This document shows positions 7,734 through 15,396 of a DNA stretch of 43,362 nt, one piece after another. A program made the position numbers and the translations under genes. Within the stretch, counting starts at the first letter, position 1, and every line of letters begins with the position of its first letter. The DNA is from OLB7 sp966250335 (GTDB lineage: Bacteria; Bacteroidota; Ignavibacteria; OLB7), in the NCBI GenBank assembly GCA_966250335.1, contig CBINGZ010000046.1, positions 1 to 43,362 on the forward strand, given 5' to 3'. The notes below the pieces were generated by a model. It ran no database searches. It saw only the letters and a program-made list of their open reading frames with translations, and was not told the DNA's origin.

Positions 7734-8855
7734 TTAATTGTCCGATACCGGAGACACCGGCGCAGGTGTCGCAACCACGTTCACACCGTCGTACCGAAGC
7801 GCCGTGATTTTGAGATGCTCGGCATGCTGATAGATGTCGTTGATTTCCGTGATCGGCATGCGGGTCTCGTTCTTGTTTTCATCGAACAACCCGATATACT
7901 TCTGATCGCGGTTGAAATGTAATCGGCAGATCGGCCTACGATTGTTATCGTCGAGCAGAATCCCCATGTAGCTCATCGTATCCCTGTGGGCAATGCGCGC
8001 GGGATCGATGACCTCGCGCAGGATCGACTTGACGAGGTGATAGCCCTCCCACTCCTCTTCCGTCGTCACGACACCGTCGCTCGGCTCATCGACCTCTTCC
8101 TCGACCGGGTCAGGGGCAACGATATCGGGCGAATCCGATCCTGAAAGCGCCGCAGCCTTGTTGAGGCGCTCGTTGACCTTGTCGTTGATATGCATATGCA
8201 TTGCCCGTCTGACCATATCCCGGAACTGGTCGATCACCCGCTGCGTCACCTTGCCCGAGTGTATATGCGAGGCGAACAGGCGGACGAAGTCATCCGACGG
8301 AGTGGTAAGCTGTTCGGCGAAAATTCTCCTGATCTCTCTGGTGTATTTCAGTTCGGACGCCGAAGAGATTGCCAGATCGAGATCGAACGTCGATTTCGCC
8401 AGCAGTTTCAATTCCGGCACCACCGAGTCCTGTATCTCAAGAAGATTGAGTTCCATGAACGGTCTCTGATCCATCTTGTTCCGTTCGTCGAGATCGGAGT
8501 AGAACTGGTAGGTGATCCCGTCGGTCAGAACGCCGATCCTTGCCTTTTCCACGGAGAAGTACCTGAATAACTGCGACGCACAGGAGGAGTCGAGATGGGA
8601 ATCACACTTCTTGCATTCGAACAGCATGACGATCTCACCGTTGAGCCGGATCGCATAGTCTACTTTCTCTCCCTTCTTGAGACCATAATCCGCCGTGTAT
8701 TCCGGGATCACTTCTTCAGGGTTGAAAACATCGTATCCGAGAGCCTGAATGAACGGCAGAATATAAGCGTTCTTGGTAGCCTCCTCCGTCTGGACAATGG
8801 TCCGTGTCTTCCTGATACGAGATGCGAGGGTAGTAAGCTGGTCGATGAAATCCAT
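7734..8855 (-). CDS. Orphan protein with type I restriction HsdR N-terminal nuclease-type domain
   Basis: A protein of 373 residues from an ATG with a GGAG site; the upstream in-frame extension to 8936 overlaps the divergent promoter region. Residues about 15-150 match the HSDR_N domain (COG4748-like proteins): ATKNAYILPFIQALGYDVFNPEEV, then a PD-(D/E)xK-type core with D66 (KVDYAI), E80 and K82 (FECKK). The middle (about 240-275) is acidic and probably a linker. The C-terminal part (about 280-365) contains LHFNRDQKYIGLFDENKNETRMPI, typical of the COG4748 C-terminus. There are no helicase motifs and no HsdM or HsdS nearby, so this is not a type I restriction subunit. A role in phage defence or DNA repair is possible but unproven. 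Confidence 0.8.
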   Translation of the reverse strand: MDFIDQLTTLASRIRKTRTIVQTEEATKNAYILPFIQALGYDVFNPEEVIPEYTADYGLKKGEKVDYAIRLNGEIVMLFECKKCDSHLDSSCASQLFRYFSVEKARIGVLTDGITYQFYSDLDERNKMDQRPFMELNLLEIQDSVVPELKLLAKSTFDLDLAISSASELKYTREIRRIFAEQLTTPSDDFVRLFASHIHSGKVTQRVIDQFRDMVRRAMHMHINDKVNERLNKAAALSGSDSPDIVAPDPVEEEVDEPSDGVVTTEEEWEGYHLVKSILREVIDPARIAHRDTMSYMGILLDDNNRRPICRLHFNRDQKYIGLFDENKNETRMPITEINDIYQHAEHLKITALRYDGVNVVATPAPVSPVSDN

Positions 8856-9016
8856 GCCCCACTCCGATAATAACGTTGATGATAAACAATGATGATCCGC
8901 GACCCTGTACATATCGCGGTGCGCGGAAGGTAGCAATCGTTACGATACGATACAAACATTTTTCCGATAGAAGTGGCCGTGGTTTTACCCGTATTCGTCA
9001 TCTCCGCTCCCCTCCC

Positions 9017-9024
9017 TATCTTCG
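9017..9024 (+). promoter_or_regulatory. Putative -7 promoter element of the CHASE2 gene (TATCTTCG)
   Basis: TATCTTCG starts 12 bases before the ATG at 9029, the same spacing as the TAACTTCG element before tadA. With the usual -7 geometry, transcription would begin at or next to the ATG. No ribosome-binding site is visible before this ATG, which agrees with a leaderless transcript. Confidence 0.45.
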
Positions 9025-9028
9025 CCCC

Positions 9029-11101
9029 ATGGCACGGCGTACCGGTTCATGGAATACTATCTGGCGGCGGTGGTGGGTTGTCGTCTGTTCGGCGATGCTT
9101 GCCTCGCTGCTGACGTTTTATGTGGGAGATCTGCCGCAGTTCAGTCTGGTGCAGGCGTCGATGAATGACGAGAATTTCACCGATATCGTCCTGAAGACGC
9201 GGGGTGAACTTCCGATCGACACCAATATCCGCGTCCTTACCTACGACCGCGCGATCTTCGATACGTTCGATCGTGTCGATCGGGCTGAGCTTTCGCTCCG
9301 CCTGGCGGCGCTGCTCGATCTGAAGCCGAGGCTGGCGGCCGTCGACTTCCTGATCGAAGATGAACGGCCGGAGGCCCCGGAAGGGGACGAGATGCTGGCC
9401 GCCCTGATCGAAACCGATCGCAATCTGATCTTCGGGATCTTCCACGAGGATTCGCTCGGCCGCTTCCGGAGGCCGCCCCCCCGCTTCAATCTCCTCCCCT
9501 CGCAACTCGGCTGCATCAATGTCCGTGAGGATGGCGACAGAACGATCCGCACCTACTCGGTGCTCTGGGGAAACCCCGATTCGGGAGAGATCGAATCGTT
9601 CGATCTGAAGATCGCCAGGGGGATCGACAGCGCGGCCGCGGCCGAAGCCGTTTCACATCGGAACAGCACCTTCATCATCGATTATGCCGGAGGGATCGGC
9701 GAGGAATCGGAACGCGAGATATCGGAGGGGGCGCAGATCTTCCCGGTCATGCCGCTGGAGACCGTCTACCAGGCCGTGATCTCCGGCGACAGCTCGGCCC
9801 GCGAGACGATGCGCCGGGAACTGGCCGATAAAGCCGTCCTGGTCGGCTACGCCGATATCCGCAACTCGCAGGTGACCTCCATCGTCGATCGGTTCTACAC
9901 GCCGCTGAAGCCGGAGAAGAACGCGCTCCCCGATATGCACGGCATCGCGATCCACGCCAACGTCGTCAACAGTATCGTGCAGCGAAGAATCGTTCAGGTG
10001 ATGCCGGCATGGGCCAACTTCCTCTGGGCGTTTACCCTTGTCTTTTTTTACCTGCTGCTGCGCGGGAGAATCGAGGCGCTGCGCGCCGGGTGGTGGAGAA
10101 AGAGTCTCCTCTACGGCTCGTTCATTCTCTCTCTGCTGCTTGCGGTCATGCTCCCCGTGCTGGCATATCGATACACGATCTTCAAGTTCTCCATCTATGC
10201 TCCCTTCAGCGGGATTCTGATGGCGGTGCCGACGGTGGAGGCATTGACGAAGCTGGCCGATCTTCTGCGCGATCTGGCGCGCAGACGGCGCGCGGGACGG
10301 CTGAAGAGCAGATGGCTCCGGTCGCTGCTGCTCCGCGTTCTGACGCCGAAAAGCGCCGACGAACGGTACCAGCAGGCGATCCATACGCTCCATCTTCAGT
10401 TTCATACCCCCTGCGCCCTCCTTTTCCATCAGGCGACCGAAGGGAAGCTGGAGCTGCCGGCGGAGACGATCGCCCAGCCGACTCCCGGGTCGATCGCGGA
10501 ACATATCGGAACGGGTGACGATGCGGCTCTCGATCCGGCGGTCCGTCTCCCGGTCCGGCTGCTCCGTCTGCTGACCGAACATCAGAGCCTGCTCACCGAG
10601 CTGAAGCGCTCCCGTGCGCTCTATGTGGTGATGACGGAAGTGCGACGGCAGAACGCGGCGGCGGAGCCGGAAGCGAAGGGAGATCGAGAGAAGGGGGAAC
10701 GGAAGAAAGGAATCGCACGCGGATATATCGACCTGGCGCTCGCGGCCATGACCGGTTCAGACGGCGATCGGGAACGGTTCGACCAAATGTACCGGGAGCT
10801 GGAGAATCTCGCCCGCCTGAGCGACGAGATCATCGCGGGCGAACCCGGCCCGGCCGGTGACCTCATCCCGCCGGAAGAGGAATTCCACCCGTATCTCATC
10901 CGCCGCCGATGCAGGCTTCACGGCGTCGAGGAGACCTTCGTCTATTTCCACGAACAGGTCGACGCGAACAACCGGGACGATTTCCACGACATCGTCTACG
11001 GCGGCGCCACGATACGATGTGAACCCGAGGACCACCCCGGTCTGTCCGATCTCCGCGCCGCCCGTGAGGAGAAATCTTCTGCAGCCGTCCCGGAATCATG
11101 A
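9029..11101 (+). CDS. CHASE2-domain membrane sensor protein without a recognised output domain
   Basis: A protein of 690 residues. The ATG at 9029 was chosen because the frame upstream to 8876 looks non-coding. One membrane helix (about 15-33) is followed by a CHASE2-type extracytoplasmic sensor region (about 35-320): VLTYDRAIFDTF, LAAVDFLIEDE, IDYAG, KAVLVGYAD, then MHGIAIHANVVNSIV. Three closely spaced helices follow (about 328-347, 360-384, 388-410), the standard CHASE2 membrane module. The remaining 280 cytoplasmic residues are rich in Arg, Glu and Leu with probable coiled-coil parts. I recognise no kinase, GGDEF, cyclase or phosphatase motif. The ligand and output are unknown. It is divergent from the HsdR-N-type gene, with 173 bases between the two starts. 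Confidence 0.8.
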   Translation: MARRTGSWNTIWRRWWVVVCSAMLASLLTFYVGDLPQFSLVQASMNDENFTDIVLKTRGELPIDTNIRVLTYDRAIFDTFDRVDRAELSLRLAALLDLKPRLAAVDFLIEDERPEAPEGDEMLAALIETDRNLIFGIFHEDSLGRFRRPPPRFNLLPSQLGCINVREDGDRTIRTYSVLWGNPDSGEIESFDLKIARGIDSAAAAEAVSHRNSTFIIDYAGGIGEESEREISEGAQIFPVMPLETVYQAVISGDSSARETMRRELADKAVLVGYADIRNSQVTSIVDRFYTPLKPEKNALPDMHGIAIHANVVNSIVQRRIVQVMPAWANFLWAFTLVFFYLLLRGRIEALRAGWWRKSLLYGSFILSLLLAVMLPVLAYRYTIFKFSIYAPFSGILMAVPTVEALTKLADLLRDLARRRRAGRLKSRWLRSLLLRVLTPKSADERYQQAIHTLHLQFHTPCALLFHQATEGKLELPAETIAQPTPGSIAEHIGTGDDAALDPAVRLPVRLLRLLTEHQSLLTELKRSRALYVVMTEVRRQNAAAEPEAKGDREKGERKKGIARGYIDLALAAMTGSDGDRERFDQMYRELENLARLSDEIIAGEPGPAGDLIPPEEEFHPYLIRRRCRLHGVEETFVYFHEQVDANNRDDFHDIVYGGATIRCEPEDHPGLSDLRAAREEKSSAAVPES

Positions 11102-11133
11102 AAAAGACGTCTCGGAATCATGAGAGAGAAGCG

Positions 11134-11335
11134 GCCACCATTCTTCCAGACCCGAAGGGGCGAGCCATGTGTAGCTGCGGACGCCCCCCATGTTTTTTCT
11201 TTAGCGCCGAAGGTGCGTACCATTCTTCCTCATCCGTGACGGGAAGAATGGTACGCACCTTCAAGGCTTGGGAAATTGTGAATGGCCCGCGGCTACAGAT
11301 GGTCCGCCCCTTCGGGGCTTGAAGAAGGAGGTGGG
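11134..11335. repeat. Imperfect long inverted repeat with a nested 21-bp perfect hairpin
   Basis: Outer arms at 11151-11180 and 11287-11316 are reverse complements at 26 of 30 positions, with weaker similarity continuing outward (CCACC...CTTC). Nested inside, 11209-11229 and 11242-11262 are perfect 21-base reverse complements around a 12-base loop. No ORF in the area looks like a protein. The structure resembles a small non-autonomous mobile element or a structured intergenic repeat. It starts 30 bases past the CHASE2 stop codon, so it could also end that transcript, although there is no T-run after the hairpin. Confidence 0.7.
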
Positions 11336-11490
11336 TTGATGGTTCGCTCCACGGGCTGGAAAATGAAGCGGGGCCACGGTTTGCTCCACGGGCTGGAAAA
11401 TGAAGCGGGGGGATGGTTCGCTCCTCCGGGCTGGAGAACGAGATGGTCGATGGGTCCCTTCTCCGGGCTGGAAGAATGTGGCGGCCCGAC
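11301..11490. repeat. Five degenerate tandem repeats of 37-40 bp
   Basis: Units begin at 11301, 11341, 11378, 11415 and 11452, and each opens with GGTxCGCTCC or a close variant. Each carries a GGGCTGGAaAA-like core or, in the first unit, GGGGCTTGAAGAA. Units 2 and 3 differ at only a few positions over 37 bases; units 1, 4 and 5 are more diverged. On the minus strand the units read CATTTTCCAGCCC...GGAGCGAACC. Together with the inverted repeat they fill the 444-bp gap between the CHASE2 gene and the next gene. No coding potential is seen: the open frames are composed only of the repeat itself. Confidence 0.75.
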
Positions 11491-11545
11491 GGTTCATCCT
11501 GTTGTGTCGAGGATCGCTACATATCCATTTACGATATGCAAAGAC

Positions 11546-12919
11546 CTACCACACCCAGATCGCCGACACGATCGGAGCTACCGGAAGGTTGTCGATCTCT
11601 CCGGAGAGCGCGCCGGTCGACCGGACATCGGAATCGGCGGCCAGGTTGACGGCGAGACCGGCATCGATCGAGAGCCGTTCGGAAAACCATCGTACCGTGG
11701 CCGCCACCGGCGCAAGCCCGGAGGACTCGATCGCGTAGGTCTCCGCCGCGATCTTCCATCCCCTTGCGACCGTCACGTCCCCTCCCAGCGCGAGCACCGC
11801 CGCGTTCCTGTTGAATGTCTCGAACGGCGTCACGTGGCGCTTCCAGGCATATCCCACTGCGAGAGAGAGCCGGTTTTCTCTGTCGCCGTAGCTGAGAACG
11901 GCGTACGGAGCCGTCACGCTGATCTGCGACTCCGGAATCGACGTGTACCCGAACTGCAGCCCGGCGGCTCCCTTCAGGTCTCCCTCGCTGAAGATCTCGT
12001 ATCGCGCTCCAATGGTCCCGACGACCAGTTTCGACACGAACTCCGGCACGAAGGCGCCTCCCCCCATCACCGTCAGCTTCTCGGTGACCCCGTAGCCGGC
12101 AAGCAGTCCGACCACCTCGTAGCTCGCAAGGAAGGTCTTCCCCTTCCCCACCGGCTCGGCCGTCGGCATGATGATGTTCCGGAACGTCGTGGGGTCCACG
12201 AGCGGCGGGAGCGTCATTGCGATAGAATCCTTCCGGGAGATCTTCTTCGGCGGAGGCGGGGGCGGCGGGAGGACGCCGGTGACGGTGAACGGCTTCTCGA
12301 TCACGTAGTTCGTCAACCCGCCGTTCGGCTCGTCACGACGGATGTACAGGCGTACCATCTCGTTCCGCGATTCGACGGCCGTGGCGCTGTAGCAGATCTG
12401 GTAGCGGAAACTGTTTCCCCGCGCGACCCATTCCCCCCCTTCCTTCGGCGGCATGACGACCCGCAGATGCTCCCCCTCCGTGACGATCGAGTCGACGACC
12501 TTCACACTGGAGGACTCGATCCGGCACTGAAGACAGGTATCGCTGTTCAGCTCCACCGGGCCCGTCCGTTCATGGCGGATGTTCCAGTCCTCCGAGACAA
12601 GGCTTTCGGAGGAGATGCTCCCCGAGCAGTCGAACACGATCATGTTCAGATTCTCCTGCCCCACCGCCCCCTGAAGCGCGATCCTGATCTCGACCTCCTT
12701 GGGGCATCCCGTGATCTTCGGCATCGTGACCGTGGTCCGCGCCGATCTGTCGATCTGGATCCGCTCGATCCCCGCCGGATTCCTGACGGTGATGACGTTG
12801 TCGCCCGGATAGAGCCTGGTGGGATATACCTTGCTTCCGCCGCGCCCGCCCGGCTGCGCCGTCGCCGCCGCGATCGATATAAGCAGGAGAAGAAGCCGGA
12901 GAGCGTGGATATATCGCAT
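11546..12919 (-). CDS. Chimeric outer-membrane protein: secreted N-terminal region, polyproline linker, beta-barrel-like C-terminus
   Basis: A protein of 457 residues from the ATG at 12919. Signal peptide MRYIHALRLLLLLISIAAATAQ is followed by a Gly-rich start. Residues about 30-215 are a beta-rich soluble region with six Cys (including DTCLQC and FRYQICYS). A run of seven prolines (about residues 218-224, then KK) forms a linker. The last 200 residues have alternating hydrophobic and Gly patterns with repeated aromatic strand ends (LFGYTSI-type strands, ending AIWVW), as in small outer-membrane beta-barrels. I do not recognise the family. The gene is divergent from a CPBP protease gene, and its last strand-like segment abuts the repeat island. 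Confidence 0.75.
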   Translation of the reverse strand: MRYIHALRLLLLLISIAAATAQPGGRGGSKVYPTRLYPGDNVITVRNPAGIERIQIDRSARTTVTMPKITGCPKEVEIRIALQGAVGQENLNMIVFDCSGSISSESLVSEDWNIRHERTGPVELNSDTCLQCRIESSSVKVVDSIVTEGEHLRVVMPPKEGGEWVARGNSFRYQICYSATAVESRNEMVRLYIRRDEPNGGLTNYVIEKPFTVTGVLPPPPPPPKKISRKDSIAMTLPPLVDPTTFRNIIMPTAEPVGKGKTFLASYEVVGLLAGYGVTEKLTVMGGGAFVPEFVSKLVVGTIGARYEIFSEGDLKGAAGLQFGYTSIPESQISVTAPYAVLSYGDRENRLSLAVGYAWKRHVTPFETFNRNAAVLALGGDVTVARGWKIAAETYAIESSGLAPVAATVRWFSERLSIDAGLAVNLAADSDVRSTGALSGEIDNLPVAPIVSAIWVW

Positions 12920-13088
12920 GAAAAGAGTCGTTTGCAGACGGGAGAGAGGAAACGTCCGGAAGCAGGATGGCGTGAGCCGACACGCCCGGACCACGAATGC
13001 GTCAAAACTCCCGAATCGCCGTCAGGCGCCTCGGGAGTATATACCCCTTACCTAGAACTTCGGTTACCGATTCGTAGTTTCTTCATCA

Positions 13089-13910
13089 ATGGAACAGAAC
13101 ACAACCCCGCAGGAAGGATCGACCGCCCAAGTGGAACGGACGTTGAACGCCTCCTCCGCGATCCGCTTCGACAACAGGTATCTGAGCCTGACGAAAACCG
13201 TCGGCTACAGCTACCTTTTCGTGCTGCCGCTGATCATTCTCTACGAGATCGGGGTCAGGCTGGTCAACGCGGGGAACGCGTTTCAGGTGCGGATCGGCGC
13301 CGATGTGCTCATCAAGCGGGTCCTGAGCTTCACGGGGCTTGACGGCACACTCTTCTTCGCGGGGATCATCGTGCTGGTGGGGGCGTTCGTCTTCCTTGTG
13401 GAACGCCGTCGGGGGCTGGTTCTGGTGCCGCGATATTTTCTCTTCATGCTGGCCGAGAGCGCGGCCTACGCGGTGCTCTGCGGCATGGTCGTCTCCGCCA
13501 TCGTCAGCCAGCTCTTCAGCCTTCAGATCCCCCCGAACACCGTCGAGACCGGGCCCCCCGTCGGCTTCATGCGCGATCTGGTCCTCTCGCTGGGGGCCGG
13601 CATCTACGAGGAACTTCTCTTCCGACTGGTGCTGGTGACCCTCCTCTTCGCAATGCTGAAGAAGCTGACCGGAAACGACCGCTACCGATATACCGTCGCC
13701 GCGATCGTCGGCGCGCTGATCTTCAGCTGGGTGCATTACGTGGGAGTTCTGGGAGACGTCTTCACGCTCCAGAGCTTCACCTATCGCTTTCTGATGGGTC
13801 TGGCGCTGAACGCCCTCTTCCTGCTGCGCGGGTTCGGGATCGCCGCCATGACGCACGCCCTCTATGACGTCTACGTGACGGTTCTGAGACACATGGGGGA
13901 CAACTACTAG
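13089..13910 (+). CDS. CPBP-family intramembrane metalloprotease (CAAX protease/Abi-like)
   Basis: A protein of 273 residues with a 35-residue polar N-terminus and about seven membrane segments. The three conserved CPBP motifs are present: YEELLFR (EExxxR), FSWVHYVG (FxxxH), and the C-terminal MTHALYD (second His). The metal-binding glutamates and histidines therefore look intact. Relatives include CAAX prenyl endopeptidase homologues and bacteriocin self-immunity proteins; the substrate here is unknown. The adjacent genes (outer-membrane protein, persulfide dioxygenase) suggest no partner. It converges with the dioxygenase gene, with 9 bases between stop codons. Confidence 0.9.
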   Translation: MEQNTTPQEGSTAQVERTLNASSAIRFDNRYLSLTKTVGYSYLFVLPLIILYEIGVRLVNAGNAFQVRIGADVLIKRVLSFTGLDGTLFFAGIIVLVGAFVFLVERRRGLVLVPRYFLFMLAESAAYAVLCGMVVSAIVSQLFSLQIPPNTVETGPPVGFMRDLVLSLGAGIYEELLFRLVLVTLLFAMLKKLTGNDRYRYTVAAIVGALIFSWVHYVGVLGDVFTLQSFTYRFLMGLALNALFLLRGFGIAAMTHALYDVYVTVLRHMGDNY

Positions 13911-13919
13911 CGGCCGGGA

Positions 13920-15344
13920 TCAGGCGACGGCCTCCGGCACCCCCGTCTCCACCGGAAGCCCCTTCTTCTCCCACGCGCCGAAACCGCCGCGCAGGTCGAT
14001 CACCTGGAACCCATGCTTCTTCAGGATGCTGGCGGCGATGCTCGAACGGTAGCCGCCGGCGCAGTGGAGAATCACGTTCTTTTCGTTCCCGCTCCTCTCG
14101 GCCGCCTTCTCACCGATCGCCCGGGCGTTCTCGTCGATACGGCTCAGCGTGAAGAACTCCGTGCCGGGGATCCGCTTGGCGGCGCGCTCGCCGTCGCGGC
14201 GGATATCGATCACGATCGGACGATCCTCGCGTTCCAGAAGCTCGTTGAGCTCCTCGGGATCGATCCTGCCGAAACCGTCGACCTCTCCCCCTGACGCCGT
14301 CCACGCGGCGAACCCTCCCTTGAGGTATCCCGTGATCGCGTCGTGTCCCACACGCGCGCAACGGAGGACCGACTCCTCCTCACGTCCCTCCGGAGCGACG
14401 ATCACCAGCGGCTGGTCGAGCGGAATCAGCGTTCCGACCCATGTGGCGAACTGTCCGTCGAGTCCGATATTGATCGAACCGGGGATAAACGCCGCGGCGA
14501 AGCTCTCCGGATCGCGCGTGTCGAGAAGTATCGCACCCTGACCGACCTCCCGCATCGCCTCCTCCACCGAGAGCGGCCGCGCCTGCTCGACGACGTCGGT
14601 CAGCCGTGTCGCGCCCGCCCTGTTGATCATGACATCCTTTCCGAAATATGCCGGGGCCTCCGGCTGCCCTTCCGTGATGACTCTGATGAACTCATCCCTG
14701 CTCATCGGCTGGAGCGCGTAGTTGGTCAGGCGCTCGGCGCCGATCGTGGAGAACTCCACATCGCGCAGGACCTTGCCGCAGCTCGACCCCGCGCCGTGCG
14801 CCGGAAAGACCCGTGTCTCATCGGGGAAGGAGAGAATTCTGGTGTGAAGCGAATCGTAGAGCATCCCCCCCAGCTCCTCCTTGGTGATCCCGACCGCCCC
14901 GAGAAGATCGGGACGACCGACGTCGCCGGCGAAGAGGGTGTCCCCCGTGAAGAGCGATGCGGGACGATCGGGCTCGGCCGTGTCGGTCGCGGCGATCGTG
15001 ATCCCCTCCGGCGTGTGGCCGGGGGTTTCGATCACACGGAACAGGACGGTTCCCATGGTCAGCTCGTCGCCGTCGTTGACTCCGATATGGGGATATTCGG
15101 CCCGTGCCCGCGTGCCGATCACGACCTGGGCGCCGGTTGCCTCCGCAAGCTCCAGATGGCCCGAGACGAAATCGGCGTGAAGGTGGGTCTCGATCACATA
15201 GCGCAGCTTCAGACCGTTCCGGTTCAGATAGTCGAGATATCCCGCGACGTCGCGCTGCGGGTCGACGACGGCGGCCTCGTCGCCGGAGACGATCATGTAG
15301 GAGGCATGGGAGAGACAGGCGAGATAGAAACGCTCGACGATCAT
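13920..15344 (-). CDS. Persulfide dioxygenase (ETHE1-type MBL fold) fused to two rhodanese domains
   Basis: A protein of 474 residues from the ATG with AAGGAT before it. Residues 1-240 are a metallo-beta-lactamase fold: HLHADFVSGH (HxHxDxxxGH), GHTPEG, FTGDTLFAGDVGR and PAHGAGSSCG supply the iron ligands. Two rhodanese domains follow (about 265-360 and 375-470). In the first, the active-site loop reads APEGREEES with no Cys, so it is probably inactive. The second has the catalytic Cys in LHCAGGYRSS. The family oxidises glutathione or other persulfides in sulfide detoxification. The cell probably uses it to remove H2S-derived persulfide. A TATCTTTA element lies about 40 bases upstream. Confidence 0.92.
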   Translation of the reverse strand: MIVERFYLACLSHASYMIVSGDEAAVVDPQRDVAGYLDYLNRNGLKLRYVIETHLHADFVSGHLELAEATGAQVVIGTRARAEYPHIGVNDGDELTMGTVLFRVIETPGHTPEGITIAATDTAEPDRPASLFTGDTLFAGDVGRPDLLGAVGITKEELGGMLYDSLHTRILSFPDETRVFPAHGAGSSCGKVLRDVEFSTIGAERLTNYALQPMSRDEFIRVITEGQPEAPAYFGKDVMINRAGATRLTDVVEQARPLSVEEAMREVGQGAILLDTRDPESFAAAFIPGSINIGLDGQFATWVGTLIPLDQPLVIVAPEGREEESVLRCARVGHDAITGYLKGGFAAWTASGGEVDGFGRIDPEELNELLEREDRPIVIDIRRDGERAAKRIPGTEFFTLSRIDENARAIGEKAAERSGNEKNVILHCAGGYRSSIAASILKKHGFQVIDLRGGFGAWEKKGLPVETGVPEAVA

Positions 15345-15396
15345 GGTATCCTTATCGGTAAGTTGCCGGTTGCACGTAAAGATACGGAGGAGCTTC

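Noticed and set aside
11301..11490. The 37-bp repeats considered as a CRISPR array
   Set aside because: The units abut with no unique spacers and diverge from each other, and no cas gene is nearby. It is a tandem repeat, not CRISPR.
11282..13342. A 686-codon plus-strand open frame over the repeat island and the outer-membrane gene
   Set aside because: It is antisense to the outer-membrane gene for most of its length and its composition is not protein-like.
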